Assembly: GCA_963840445.1 (NCBI GenBank)
Contig: CAWIZC010000007.1
Span: 36,438 to 100,437, forward strand
DNA: 64,000 nt
Direction of reading: 5' to 3'
DNA from: AWTP1-13 sp963840445
GTDB taxonomy: Bacteria > Pseudomonadota > Alphaproteobacteria > Rhizobiales > Hyphomicrobiaceae
The notes under the pieces were generated by a model. That model did not search any database, was not told where the DNA came from, and was given only the letters and a program-made list of their open reading frames with translations. Below, in pieces: positions 20,838 to 30,335 of the stretch; positions within the stretch are counted from its first letter, which is position 1, and every line of letters begins with the position of its first letter. Position numbers and translations under genes: made by a program.

Positions 20838-21740
20838 TCAGTTGGTGGCCGTGCCGCGCGTGACGATGCTGGCGAGAAACGCCACCATGCGGTCGAGCAG
20901 GAAGCCGATCAGGCCGATGTAGACGAGCGACACGACGATGTCGGACAGGCGCGAGGAGTTCCACGCGTCCCAGATGAAGAAACCGATGCCGCGGCCGCCG
21001 GTCAGCATCTCCGCGGCCACGATGGCGAGCCACGACAGGCCGATGCCGATCCTCAAGCCGGTGAAGATGTAGGGCGCCGCCGCGGGGATCATGATGCGCG
21101 TGAAGAACTCGAACTGATTGAGTCGCAGCACGCGGGCGACGTTGCGGTAATCCTCGGGAATGTTGCGAATGCCAACCGCCGTATTGATGATGATCGGCCA
21201 CACGGAGGTGATGAAGATCACGAAGATCGCCGAGGGCTGGCTGTCGCGGAAGGCAGCAAGCGAGATCGGCAGCCAGGCGAGCGGCGAGATGGTGCGCAGC
21301 ACCTGGAAGATCGGGTCGAGGCCGCGCATGGCCCACACTGACTGGCCGATCAGGGTGCCGAGCGCGATGCCGATCACGCCGGCGAGCCCGTAGCCGACCA
21401 TCACGCGCTGCAGCGAGGTCAAGACCCGCCAACCGAGCCCCACGTCCTGCGGACCCGCAATGAAGAACGGATCGACGATCAGGTCGTAGGCTTCCCGCCA
21501 GATCTTGGTCGGTGCCGGCAGCGTGGCCGTGGGCTTGCTGCACAGCAGCTCCCAGACCGCCAGCAGCAGGGCCACCATGACAAGCGGCGGGATCACCCGC
21601 GCCGCAGCCGCGGACAGCTTGGCCGACAGCCGCGCCCAGACGGTGCCGGTCTTCGGCGCCTTAAGGCGCACGACCTCGGCGGCCTGCTTGACAGGCACCG
21701 CCTGGACGGCCTCGGCCTTGCGAACAGTCATATTCATCAA
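20838..21740 (-). CDS. nrtB: Nitrate ABC transporter permease
   Basis: Inner-membrane permease, 300 residues, intact. A soluble N-terminus of about 40 residues precedes the first membrane segment (PPLVMVALLLAVWELL), and about six hydrophobic segments follow. The cytoplasmic coupling motif region is AAAPYIFTGLRIGIGLSWLA, the usual EAA-type loop of the BPD-transp-1 family. It sits between nrtA (55 bases upstream) and the ATPase gene. Confidence 0.92.
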   Translation of the reverse strand: MMNMTVRKAEAVQAVPVKQAAEVVRLKAPKTGTVWARLSAKLSAAAARVIPPLVMVALLLAVWELLCSKPTATLPAPTKIWREAYDLIVDPFFIAGPQDVGLGWRVLTSLQRVMVGYGLAGVIGIALGTLIGQSVWAMRGLDPIFQVLRTISPLAWLPISLAAFRDSQPSAIFVIFITSVWPIIINTAVGIRNIPEDYRNVARVLRLNQFEFFTRIMIPAAAPYIFTGLRIGIGLSWLAIVAAEMLTGGRGIGFFIWDAWNSSRLSDIVVSLVYIGLIGFLLDRMVAFLASIVTRGTATN

Positions 21741-21795
21741 TCGTCTCCATGAGAGCTGGAAGAGCCGGCGGTCGCGCAGAACAGCCGGCCGCCGA

Positions 21796-23133
21796 TCAGA
21801 CTTCCGCGCGCTTGATGGAGAGGCTCTTCAGGTAGCCCATCGGATCGGCGGGATCGAACACCTTGCCGTCGAAGAAGGTCTCCTTGCCGCGGCTGTCGCC
21901 GCTCGGAGCGTCAGCAACGCCCAGCGCTTTGGCTGCTTCGCAGCCACAGGTCGCTGCGGTTCGTCTTGTCGACCAGCGCCTTGGCGTCGATGGAGGGCTC
22001 GAACTTGCCCCAGCGGATGTTCTCGGTGATGAACCAGGTGTCGAGGCTCTTCCAGGGATAGGAGGTCTCGCCGGCCTTGCCCCAAAATTTCATCAGCAGG
22101 TTGGAGCCCTGCACCGTGCGGCCGCGCCCGTAATTGATGTCACCCTTGATGCGGCCGATGATGTCGGGCACCGGCACGTTGAACCACTGGCGACGGCCGA
22201 TGATCTCGGCCATCTCCTGCTTGTTCTCCATCTTGTCGCACCACTGCTGCGCCTCCATGGTCGCCATCATGATGGCGAGCGTCGCCTTGGGATTGGCGTC
22301 GACCCAGTCGGCGCGCATGCCGAGCACCTTCTCGGGATGCTTGAACCAAATCTCTCCGGTGGTAGCTGCCGTGAAGCCGATGTCCTGGTTGACAAGCTGC
22401 TCGTTCCACGGCTCGCCGACGCAGAAGGCGTCCATGTTGCCGACCTTCATGTTGGCAACCATCTGCGCGGGCGGGACGACGATGGTCGAGATATCCTTGT
22501 CGGGATCGATGCCCGCCGGCAGCCAGCCAGTAGCGGATCCAGCAATCGTGCGTGCCGCCGGGGAAGGTCATGGCAACCTTCACCTCCTTGCCCGCAGCCT
22601 TCTTCGCCGCGAACGCCTCCTTGAGCGCGGAGCAGTCGGTGCCGATCTTCAGGTCCTTGTATTCGTTGGAGACCGAGAGGCCCTGACAGTCCTCATTGAG
22701 GTTGAGCAGGGTGTACATCGGCAGCGACTGATTGTTCTGAATGACCTTGCCGGTCGTGTAGAGATGCACCTTGGGGCGCAGCAGATGCGCGCCGTCGATG
22801 CCGTTGGCCTTGGTTCCGAGCGCCATGTTGTCACGCGTTGCGCCCCACGAGGCCTGCTTGAGGATCTCCACGTCCGGCAGGCCATGCTTGGCGAAGAGGC
22901 CCTTTTCCTTGGCGATGATGAGGGGCGAAGCGTCGGTGAGCGCGATGTAGCCGAGCTTGGTGCCCGTGACCTCGGGTCCGGCGGCCCACGCCACGTTGGC
23001 GCCGCCGAGCACGCGTCGCCTTGGCAGCAGCAACCAGGGCCGCCGTGCTGCCGGTCGTCTTGAGGAATGTGCGCCGGCTCAGGGAGCGCTGTGCCCGAGT
23101 TGCCTTCATGCTCGTGCTGGTCATTACCGTCAT
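21796..23133 (-). CDS. nrtA: Nitrate ABC transporter substrate-binding protein (frameshifted)
   Basis: Exported nitrate-binding protein of the CmpA/NrtA family. The N-terminus carries a twin-arginine signal (SRRTFLKTTGSTAALVAAAKA). The core has GTKLGYIALTDASPLIIAKE, VAMTFPGGTHDCWIRYWLAAGG and MDAFCVGEPWNEQ. The gene ends LKSLSIKRAEV. Frame changes are needed near 23016, 22515 and 21945; the joined length is about 445 residues, normal for the family. Two possible ATG codons (23133, 23124) are in frame. Expression appears controlled by the leader at about 23195-23327. Confidence 0.88.
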
Positions 23134-23194
23134 CGTCCTTTGCAGTTCGGGTGGATCTTGATCGATCCCCTCCGGTTGCGTTCCTCGCCGCCAG

Positions 23195-23250
23195 AAAACA
23201 AAAACGCCGCGCTCCGAGGGGCGTGCTTGTGCCCTCGAGACAGCGGCGTT
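23195..23250 (-). terminator. Leader terminator (attenuator) upstream of nrtA
   Basis: On the minus strand, AACGCCGC pairs with GCGGCGTT, with an inner stem CTCGAGGG / CCCTCGGAG, followed directly by TTTTTGTTTT. It is a strong intrinsic terminator about 60 bases before the nrtA start and roughly 50-105 bases after the predicted transcription start. Such a terminator inside the leader is the expected target of NasT antitermination. Confidence 0.85.
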
Positions 23251-23260
23251 GCTTATGGGT

Positions 23261-23276
23261 GGCCCGTCTTTGAGCC
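23261..23276 (-). promoter_or_regulatory. ANTAR-type hexaloop hairpin in the nrtA leader
   Basis: The minus strand reads GGCTC-AAAGAC-GGGCC: a 5-bp stem (one G-U pair) closing a six-base loop with A at position 1 and G at position 4, the known recognition pattern for ANTAR RNA-binding domains. It lies 10 bases ahead of the leader terminator. Known targets have two such hairpins; a convincing second one was not found here. A less regular stem, CGGCA/TGCCG, lies just upstream. Confidence 0.6.
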
Positions 23277-23310
23277 GGCCGGCACACGGAATGCCGATCG
23301 GTAATGGGCA

Positions 23311-23327
23311 CTCAAGCTTCGTGCCAA
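23311..23327 (-). promoter_or_regulatory. Sigma-54 (-24/-12) promoter for nrtA
   Basis: The minus-strand sequence TTGGCACGAAGCTTGAG matches the consensus YTGGCACGNNNNTTGCW except at the last two positions, including the GG of -24 at the correct distance from TTG of -12. The expected start of transcription is near 23300. A sigma-54 promoter implies activation by NtrC under nitrogen limitation, as is usual for nitrate assimilation. No clear NtrC site was recognised upstream. The stretch 23328-23700 shows no gene. Confidence 0.65.
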
Positions 23328-23700
23328 CTGACCACGGAGCGAGTTCGCCCAGACAAATCACGGCCTTGGCCACTTGCATCCGCCTCGAACAAGTCCGGGC
23401 TCTGCCGAAATCTTGAGCGACCTGCTGCGCGGCCTGCTGTTTGCGGCGCCACCGGCGACCACTGGCGCGATTGGAGGCAACCTCATCCGAACACGCGCTG
23501 CGCAAACCTCTCTTGGCGCTCGGCTGCTCGCGCTGCGCCTCCGTCACGCCGGCAAGCGTCGTGCAGGCGCGAGCCACGCGTCTTTCACCTCAGGCGTGAA
23601 GGCAGGGCCGAGCCCCTTGTCGAGGGCCCGGATCAGCGCCCCGCCGACCGGGGCGTAGTGGGCGCTTCTTGAGCAGAGCCCCTCTGGAGGATGGGGCCGG

Positions 23701-24900
23701 TCAGGCCGGCGTACGCTTGATCGACCACGGCGCCAGATGCGCGGTGATGTTGTTGGCGTCGAACACGGGGCCGGCGAAGGCGCCAACGCCATCGGCCGGC
23801 TCGCCGGGCACCCGCCCGTCGGCATGTCCCAGCACCGCGTCGTAGAGATCGGGGCGGAATGTGCCGATCGCCGTTTCGAGCAGGTCGCGCGACATCGGCG
23901 CCTGCCCCCAACGCACCATCTGCGCGTAGAGCCAGGCCGCCTGCACCGGATCGGGGCGGGCCGCGCCCTTGCGGCCGACCATCAGGTAGCGCTCGCTGGA
24001 GCGGAAGGTGCCGTCGGGCGATACCTTGAGGCGGCCGTCGAGCGTGCGGCGGGTTACCTCTGGCGCCACGCCGATGCGGTTCGGCGCCGACAGGATGCGG
24101 CCCACCTCCTCGCGATTGTTCACGTCTTCTACGAAATCCGCTGCTCGGCCGTGGGCGCGGATCAGGCGCATGAGCACATCGGGGTTTTCCGAGGCCCAGT
24201 CACTGCGTACCGCCAGCACCTTCTCCGCCGCGCGCTGCAGGATCTCCGACACGAAGTGCAGGATGTGGGCAATGCCGAGGTCGACCGCCACCGAATTCCA
24301 GGGCGCGCCCACGCAGAACGCATCGACGTGGCCGTTGGCGATGCTCTCCACCATGAACGGCGGAGGCAGCACCACCAGGCGGATGTCCTGGTCGGGATCG
24401 ACCCCGCCCGATGCCATCCAGAAACGCAGCTGATAGTTGTGCGTCGAATAGGGAAACGTCATGCCGAAGGTGAGCGGGCCTTGGCCCTTGCGCTTGCGCG
24501 CCGCCACCACGCGCGCCAGCGCCGCCGCCGACACGCGCGGATCGACGAGATCGCCGTCCGCCTCGCCCTTCAGTGCGGCGAACAGCGCGTTCGTCACGGT
24601 GATGGCGTTGCCGTTGAGGCCAAGATTGAACGGTGCCGTGATCGGCACGCGCACGTGGCCGAGGCCGAGGTTCGACGCAATCGCCACGGGCGCCAGCAGG
24701 TGCGCCGCATCGAACTGGCCGATGTTGAGCCGGTCGCGCACGTTCGACCAGGACACCTCGCGCACCAGTTCGACGTCGAGACCCTCGTCGGCGGTGAAGC
24801 CCTTGTCGACGGCGACGATCAGGGCGGTGGCATCGGCGAGAGGGATGAACCCTACCCGCAGCGGGGTTCGCGAACTGAGGCCGGTCCTGGGGATGGTCAT
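23701..24900 (-). CDS. nasS: Nitrate sensor NasS (NrtA-like, cytoplasmic)
   Basis: 399-residue protein homologous to NrtA (LRVGFIPLADATALIVAVDKG, MTFPYSTHNYQLRFWMASGG, VDAFCVGAPWNSVAVD) but with no signal peptide, as expected for NasS. In the NasS-NasT system NasS binds nitrate in the cytoplasm and holds NasT inactive until nitrate is present. It starts 6 bases after nasT and is intact. Absence of an export signal and pairing with an ANTAR protein distinguish it from a second transport protein. Confidence 0.9.
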   Translation of the reverse strand: MTIPRTGLSSRTPLRVGFIPLADATALIVAVDKGFTADEGLDVELVREVSWSNVRDRLNIGQFDAAHLLAPVAIASNLGLGHVRVPITAPFNLGLNGNAITVTNALFAALKGEADGDLVDPRVSAAALARVVAARKRKGQGPLTFGMTFPYSTHNYQLRFWMASGGVDPDQDIRLVVLPPPFMVESIANGHVDAFCVGAPWNSVAVDLGIAHILHFVSEILQRAAEKVLAVRSDWASENPDVLMRLIRAHGRAADFVEDVNNREEVGRILSAPNRIGVAPEVTRRTLDGRLKVSPDGTFRSSERYLMVGRKGAARPDPVQAAWLYAQMVRWGQAPMSRDLLETAIGTFRPDLYDAVLGHADGRVPGEPADGVGAFAGPVFDANNITAHLAPWSIKRTPA

Positions 24901-24906
24901 TGCGTG

Positions 24907-25545
24907 TCAGTCTCTGAGTAGTTCGTAGGTGCTAATCAGGCTTTCGGCCACGTCGGCGATGCGTTTGCCCTTGCTCATGGCGGTCTGGCGCAGCAGCGCG
25001 TAGGCCGCCTCCTCGTCGAGCCCGCGCGTCTTCATCAGGATGCCCTTGGCCTTCTCGATGACCTTGCGCTCCTTGAGTGCGCTCTTGGTTTCCTCGAGCT
25101 CTGAGCGCAGCCGGTCGAACACGCTGAAGCGGGAGATGGTCATGTCGAGGATGGCGCGCACCCTTTCCTGCTTCAGGCCGTCGACGATGTAGGCGCTGAC
25201 GCCGGCTTCCATGGCCGCCGCGATGGTGGCACGGTCGCTCTGGTCGACGAACATGGCGATCGGCCGCCGCACGATGCGCGAAACCTGGAACATCTGCTCA
25301 AGGACGTCGCGGCTGGGGTTCTCGAGGTCGATGATGATGACGTCGGGGTCGACGCTGTAGATACGGTCGACCAGGCCGGTGGTGTCGCCGAGCAGGGTGA
25401 TGTTGTCGAAGCCGCCGTCGCGCAGGCCCGCCTCCAGGATGGCGCGCCGGATCGGGTTCTCGTCGATGACGAGGATTTTGAGGGGGGCGTCGGATGTCGG
25501 ATTTGACAAAAGCTTGCGCTCGGAGGCCGCTATGTTGCACTGCAC
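24907..25545 (-). CDS. nasT: Nitrate-responsive antiterminator NasT (REC-ANTAR)
   Basis: 212 residues. A receiver-like domain occupies about residues 22-135 (ILVIDENPIRRAILEAGL, DVIIIDLENPSRD). The C-terminal ANTAR domain is at about 145-205 (ERKVIEKAKGILMKTRGL, DEEAAYALLRQTAMSKGK). ANTAR proteins bind paired hexaloop hairpins in leader RNA and prevent termination; the nrtA leader downstream offers one such hairpin and a terminator. NasT heads the locus, divergent from the DUF2798 gene. Confidence 0.93.
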   Translation of the reverse strand: MQCNIAASERKLLSNPTSDAPLKILVIDENPIRRAILEAGLRDGGFDNITLLGDTTGLVDRIYSVDPDVIIIDLENPSRDVLEQMFQVSRIVRRPIAMFVDQSDRATIAAAMEAGVSAYIVDGLKQERVRAILDMTISRFSVFDRLRSELEETKSALKERKVIEKAKGILMKTRGLDEEAAYALLRQTAMSKGKRIADVAESLISTYELLRD

Positions 25546-25737
25546 AATCTGACGCGAGAGCGGAATCCATGCAATCCCTTGGCCAGGGTGCTTGTCACGG
25601 AGTTGTCGGGCTTCGCGGCCAGGGCGGCCGCGAACATGCGTAAATCTTCAGCAGGTTGCCCAATCAAGGGTAGTTCCCATCAGGGACAAGTAGTGGCTAT
25701 TCAGATTGCCGGACAGCATAAGGGGGCACGACCTGGC

Positions 25738-25995
25738 ATGGCACGCCTTCCGCAGAAGTACGCGCCATACGTATTCGGCGTCATCCAGGCCGCCATCACG
25801 ACGGCCATCGCGACCGGCATCGCCACCCACCAGCTGACCGAGTTTGGCCTGCTGTTCCTGGAGCGATGGGCATTTGCCTGGCTGGTTGCCTGGGTGACCA
25901 TGCTGCCCGTGGTGGTCCTGTTCGCGCCGCTGCTGCAGCGCGCCGTGGCCGCCCTGACTGCGACCCACGGCGAGGAACCGCGTTCAGCCGGATGA
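25738..25995 (+). CDS. DUF2798 family membrane protein
   Basis: 85-residue protein with two hydrophobic segments separated by a short loop (YVFGVIQAAITTAIATGIAT and FAWLVAWVTMLPVVVLFAPL), the pattern of DUF2798. The ATG at 25738 (MARLPQKYAPYV) is preferred because the upstream extension of the frame to 25579 is not membrane-like or conserved. Function unknown. It lies between nasT and the HU gene, transcribed away from nasT. Confidence 0.75.
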   Translation: MARLPQKYAPYVFGVIQAAITTAIATGIATHQLTEFGLLFLERWAFAWLVAWVTMLPVVVLFAPLLQRAVAALTATHGEEPRSAG

Positions 25996-26032
25996 GCGAG
26001 CAGTTCGACCCGTCAATCTGGATGCCGGGCAA

Positions 26033-26058
26033 CAAAAAAGCCCCGCCGAAGCGGGGCT
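26033..26058 (-). terminator. Intrinsic terminator of the HU gene
   Basis: An 8-bp stem AGCCCCGC/GCGGGGCT with the stable CGAA tetraloop is followed on the minus strand by six T residues (26034-26039 are A on the plus strand). It starts 24 bases after the HU stop. Confidence 0.9.
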
Positions 26059-26082
26059 CGAATTTGCAACTTTGCTTCCGGC

Positions 26083-26394
26083 TCAGATGGCCTCTTTGAG
26101 GTCCTTGGCGGCGCGGAAGGCGACCTTCTTGCTGGCCTTGATCTTGATGGCCTCACCGGTGGCCGGGTTGCGACCCATGCGCGCCGGACGCTTGCGAACT
26201 TGCAGGATGCCCAGGCCGCTCATGCGGATGCGGGCGCCCTTCTTGAGATGCTTGGTGATGGTGCCGACCATACCCTCGAGCAGGGCCACGGCCTGCTTCT
26301 TGGGAACGTCGTGGCTCTCCGCCAGAGCCATCGCCAGATGACGAAGCGTGACGGTTTCGGCCTTGGCGGCCGGTTTCTTGGCCGATGTTGCCAT
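26083..26394 (-). CDS. HU-family DNA-binding protein
   Basis: About 103 residues from the ATG before ATSAKKPAAKAETV; the frame also allows MRNIQPAKP nine residues earlier (26421). A lysine/alanine-rich N-terminal tail of about 20 residues precedes the HU fold. The beta-arm is seen in RKRPARMGRNPATGEAIKIK, followed by KKVAFRAAKDLKE. It bends and compacts DNA. The basic N-terminal tail makes it longer than a standard 90-residue HU. Confidence 0.92.
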   Translation of the reverse strand: MATSAKKPAAKAETVTLRHLAMALAESHDVPKKQAVALLEGMVGTITKHLKKGARIRMSGLGILQVRKRPARMGRNPATGEAIKIKASKKVAFRAAKDLKEAI

Positions 26395-26699
26395 CGGCTT
26401 AGCTGGCTGGATATTCCGCATGTTCTGCCCCTCTGCTGAGATTGCCGCTGAATGTTTTTGTGAAAACGTATTGATTCTTAAGCGGATATTTGAGTTCGCG
26501 GGCTTTGGAAATGAAAAGTCGAGCCCTTTGAAATCAAAGGCCTAGGCCGTGACGCATTTGCCACGGCCTGTGCAAGTCCAAGCGCCGCTTCCGCGTGTTC
26601 AAACACGCGCCCAACAAGAGCTTGATCATCGCTCGCGGGTCTGGTGGAAAGCGATGGGCGCGCCAGCCTCCGAGATCGCGCCGCGGGAGGAAAGTCTCC

Positions 26700-27863
26700 A
26701 TGCCAGATGTGATCACCTGCATCGAGGATCTGCGCGTGCTTGCCAAGCGCCGCGTGCCCAAGATGTTCTACGACTACGCGGACGCTGGCTCCTGGACGGA
26801 AAGCACCTATCGCGCCAACGAAGCCGACTTCCAGAAGATCCTGCTGCGCCAGCGCGTGCTCGTCGACATGTCGAACCGGACCCTGGCGACCACCATGGTG
26901 GGAGAGCCCGTCAGCATGCCGGTTGCCCTCGCGCCGGTGGGCATGACCGGGATGCAGCACCCGAACGGCGAGATCCTGGCGGCACGCGCGGCGGCGGCGG
27001 CCGGCATCCCGTTCACGCTTTCCACCATGAGCATCTGCTCGATTGAGGACGTGGCGGAGAATACCGACAAGCCGTTCTGGTTTCAGCTCTACGTGATGCG
27101 CGACAGGGATTTCATCGACCGCCTGATCGATCGCGCCAAGGCAGCAGAGTGCTCGGCGCTGGTGCTGACGCTCGACCTGCAGATCCTCGCGCAGCGCCAC
27201 AAGGATTTGAAGAACGGCCTGTCCGCACCGCCGAAACTGACGCTCACCAATATCGCCGATATCGCCGGCAAGCCGCATTGGTGGATGGGTATGCTGGGTG
27301 CCAAGCGCCGCACGTTCGGCAACATCGTCGGGCATGCCAAGGGCGTGAAGGATCTGAGCGCACTCGCTTCCTGGACCGCCGAGCAGTTCGACCCGACGCT
27401 GAACTGGGATGACGTGAAGCGCATCAAGGATCGCTGGGGCGGCAAGCTGATCCTGAAGGGCATCCTCGATCCCGAGGATGCCGAGTTGGCCGCCCGCAGC
27501 GGCGCCGACGCGCTCATCGTATCCAATCACGGCGGCAGGCAGCTCGACGGGGCGTCGTCATCGATCTCGGCTCTGCCCGAGGTGGTCAGGACGGTCGGCA
27601 ACCGCATCGAGGTGCTGATGGACGGCGGCATCCGCTCCGGACAGGACGTGATCAAGGCGCTGGCGCTCGGCGCCAAGGGCGTGATGATCGGCCGCCCTTA
27701 TATCTATGGCCTCGGCGCCATGGGAGAGGCCGGCGTGACGATGTCGCTCGACATCATCCGCAAGGAGCTCGACATGACCATGGCCTTGTGCGGCCTGCGC
27801 GACATCAAGCAGGTCGATGCCAACATCCTGCTGCAACGCAATCCGTGGCCGGCCAATCGGTGA
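26700..27863 (+). CDS. FMN-dependent alpha-hydroxy acid oxidase/dehydrogenase (LldD-like)
   Basis: 387 residues from the ATG at 26700, which follows GGGAGGAAAG; an in-frame start at 26595 is less likely. It belongs to the lactate dehydrogenase/glycolate oxidase family. Visible are ALAPVGMTGMQHPNGE, the substrate/FMN segment LTLDLQI, the catalytic histidine in SNHGGRQLDG, and the phosphate-binding DGGIRSGQDVIKALALGA. L-lactate is the commonest substrate, but mandelate or other 2-hydroxyacids are possible given the neighbouring ThDP enzyme and SDR. Confidence 0.92.
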   Translation: MPDVITCIEDLRVLAKRRVPKMFYDYADAGSWTESTYRANEADFQKILLRQRVLVDMSNRTLATTMVGEPVSMPVALAPVGMTGMQHPNGEILAARAAAAAGIPFTLSTMSICSIEDVAENTDKPFWFQLYVMRDRDFIDRLIDRAKAAECSALVLTLDLQILAQRHKDLKNGLSAPPKLTLTNIADIAGKPHWWMGMLGAKRRTFGNIVGHAKGVKDLSALASWTAEQFDPTLNWDDVKRIKDRWGGKLILKGILDPEDAELAARSGADALIVSNHGGRQLDGASSSISALPEVVRTVGNRIEVLMDGGIRSGQDVIKALALGAKGVMIGRPYIYGLGAMGEAGVTMSLDIIRKELDMTMALCGLRDIKQVDANILLQRNPWPANR

Positions 27864-27896
27864 GACGCCGGATCGTCATCGGCGTGTGACCGGCCC

Positions 27897-28619
27897 CTAT
27901 TGCATCGCCTGACCAACCGACAGGCCGCCGCAAACGTAGAGTACCTGCCCGGTGGTGTAGGCCGCGTCCTCCGAAAGGAAGTAGGCGCAGGCGGCCGCCA
28001 CCTCCTTGGGTGTGCCGACGCGATCCATCGGTATGGCGCCGGCGATCTTGCGGCGCTCCGGCGAACCGTGCGGGTGGTTCTTCAGGAACAATTCCGTCTC
28101 CACCGGACCTGGTGCCACGCAGTTGACGGTGATTCCCTCCCGCGCCACCTCGAGCGCCAGCGAGCGGGTCATCGACGCGACCGCGGCCTTGCTGCTGCCA
28201 TAGACGATGCGGGCCTCCCGGCCCAGCGCCGCACGCGAGCCGATGTTGACGATGCGTCCGTACTTGGCCTGCCGCATGCCCGGCAACACGGCCTGAATGC
28301 ATTGCACGAGCGCCCGGAAATTCATGCCCATGACTGTCTCGATGTCTTCGAGCGTCACCTTCTCGGCGAGCTTTGCGTTGGGTATGCCGGCGTTGTTGAC
28401 GAGACCGGTTATGCGATGCTCTTTGACCGTGCGAGCGAGCACCTCGTTGGTCGCACCGGCATCGGCGAAATCGAGCGCCACGAAGGTGCCCTTGAACCAA
28501 TCGCCGGGCCGCGACCGGGAAATGCCGATCACATGATGGCCTCGCGCCGTCATGTCCTCGGCAACGGCCTTGCCGATGCCCCTGCTCACGCCGGTAACGA
28601 GCGTCACACGCTGGTCCAT
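27897..28619 (-). CDS. Short-chain dehydrogenase/reductase
   Basis: 241 residues starting MDQRVTLVTGVSRGIGKAVA; the frame extends to 28754 but the extra part overlaps the next gene and is not conserved. It has the Rossmann motif TGVSRGIG, NNAG in LVNNAGIP, the catalytic serine in IVNIGSRAALG and the YGSSK active site. It is similar to 3-oxoacyl-ACP reductase-like SDRs; the substrate is unknown. The tail end is convergent with the hydroxyacid oxidase gene. Confidence 0.9.
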   Translation of the reverse strand: MDQRVTLVTGVSRGIGKAVAEDMTARGHHVIGISRSRPGDWFKGTFVALDFADAGATNEVLARTVKEHRITGLVNNAGIPNAKLAEKVTLEDIETVMGMNFRALVQCIQAVLPGMRQAKYGRIVNIGSRAALGREARIVYGSSKAAVASMTRSLALEVAREGITVNCVAPGPVETELFLKNHPHGSPERRKIAGAIPMDRVGTPKEVAAACAYFLSEDAAYTTGQVLYVCGGLSVGQAMQ

Positions 28620-28674
28620 CTCGGTGCTTCCTATAGTGGGTCGTCGCGGCAACCTGCCGGACGACGACAGTGCC

Positions 28675-30331
28675 CTAGCTGCGCAACGACGTAATGGTGG
28701 CGAACGGGCTGATGTGCTCGACCGCTGTCTTGACGTCGACGACGACGGGGCCATCGTGCGCCAGCGCCTGTGCGACGATGCGCGGGGCCTCCTCGATCTT
28801 GTCGAGCCTCAGCCCGCGCGCACCAAAGCTTTCGGCCCACTTCGCGAAGTCCGGATTGGTGAGTTGCGTGCCGTGCACGCGGCCTTTGTAGGCCGCTTCC
28901 TGGTGCGCACGGATGGTGCCGTAGCTGCCGTTGTTGGAGATGAAGGTCTTGACCTTGGCGCCATACTGCATGGCGGTGGCAAGCTCGGAGCCCGACATCA
29001 GCGCGCCGCCGTCGCCAAGGAACAGGATCACCTGGCGCTTGGGATGGCGCAGCGCGGCAGCCACCGCGGCCGGCATGCCGATGCCCATCGCGCCGCCGAC
29101 GCAGCCGATCAACGTGTGCTCGCCCGAGAACGGGAAGTGCCGGTGCAGCCAGCCGGAGAAATTGCCGGCGTCGGTGACGAAGATCGCGTCCTTGTCGACC
29201 GTCTCGGCGAGCGCGGCAACGACAGGGCCCATATCGAGCAACCGGTCGGCCGGCGGCGACCAGGCCATGCTCTTGGCGACCGGCTCGCGCAGCGATTTGA
29301 CCCACTGCGCCGCGCTTGGCCGACGGCGCCCCGGCGCGTGCTGCCAGCGCCTCCAGGAATGCAACCGGATCGGCGATCAGCGCGTGCGCCGCCGCGTAGT
29401 TGCGGCCGATCTGGCGCGCATCGTCGTGCACATGGATCAGCGGTTGGCGCGGATGCGGCGCCTGCGGCAGCGTGTAGCCCTGCGTGGTCGCCTCGCCGAG
29501 GCGCGTGCCGACCGCAAGGATCAGATCGGCGCCCAGGTAGCGGTCGATGGTGGCCTTGGGCATCTTGAAGCCCAGATGGCCGACGTAGTGCGCATGCGTG
29601 TTGGGAAAGTAGTCCTGCCGCTTGAAGGTCAGCGCTACCGGCAGCTGATGTGCTTCCGACGCGGCCTTCAGCGCCTGCCGTCCGCGCGCCGTGCCGATCC
29701 CGCCGCCGCCGGCTATCAGCAGCGGCCGATCCGACTTGGCGAGACGGGCCAGGATTGCATCGAGATCCTGAGCAGATGGGAGTCCGGCGTGTGGCACCGC
29801 AAGCGGCTCGACCACGCCGGCGTCGATGCGGTCCTCGAGCATGTCCTCGGGCAGCACCACCACGACCGGCCCTGGCGTGGGCGTCTGCGCCTCGACGAAG
29901 GCGCGGGCGATGATCTCGCCGGTGCGCGCCGCGTCGTGGATGACATAGACGCCCTTCGCCATGTCGCCGAACATCTTGGCGTAGTCCACCTCCTGGAACG
30001 ACCGCCGGCCGATCTCGGCGCGCGGCACCTGCCCGACGAACAACACCAGCGGCACCGCATCCTGCTCGGCGACGTGCACGGCAATCGAGGCGTTGGTGGC
30101 GCCCGGTCCGCGGCTGACGAAGGCGACGCCCGGCCGACCGGTCAGCTTGGCATCGCCGACCGCCGCGAATCCCGCTCCGCCCTCATGCCGGCAGATGACC
30201 GTCTCGATGGCGTTGCTGTCGTGCAGGGCGTCGAGCGCGGCCAGGTAGCTTTCACCAGGCACGCAGAACACCCGGTCGACGCCGTGCGCGGCCAGGCAAT
30301 CGACGAGAAGATCAGCGGCACGACGCGGCAT
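28675..30331 (-). CDS. Thiamine-diphosphate enzyme, acetolactate-synthase-like (frameshifted)
   Basis: The N-terminal half has the ThDP-activating glutamate in CRHEGGAGFAAVGDAK, and GPGATNASIAVHVA. The C-terminal half has the ThDP-Mg motif GDGGALMSGSELATAMQYGA and NNGSYGTIRAHQE. A frame change near 29310 (before QWVKSLREPVAKSMAW) joins them into about 552 residues, normal for the family. Candidates are acetolactate synthase, benzoylformate decarboxylase or a related catabolic enzyme. Lack of a regulatory subunit gene nearby argues for a catabolic role. Confidence 0.85.
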
Positions 30332-30335
30332 CGGC

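Noticed and set aside
19208..20863. 551-codon plus-strand open frame across the FAD oxidoreductase and transporter ATPase genes
   Set aside because: It crosses two conserved minus-strand genes and their boundary, and its composition is that of an antisense shadow.
12523..23133. Programmed ribosomal frameshifting as an explanation for the broken nitrate genes
   Set aside because: The breaks differ in direction and in sequence, lack a shared slippery heptamer followed by a structure, and occur up to three times in one gene.
23281..23327. Second ANTAR hexaloop hairpin (GGCAC/GTGCC or CGGCA/TGCCG stems)
   Set aside because: The loops are 9 and 7 bases without the A1/G4 pattern, and the first stem overlaps the promoter so would not be transcribed.
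23701..24900. Second nitrate-transport binding protein
   Set aside because: It has no export signal and is paired with the ANTAR protein, so the NasS sensor role fits better.
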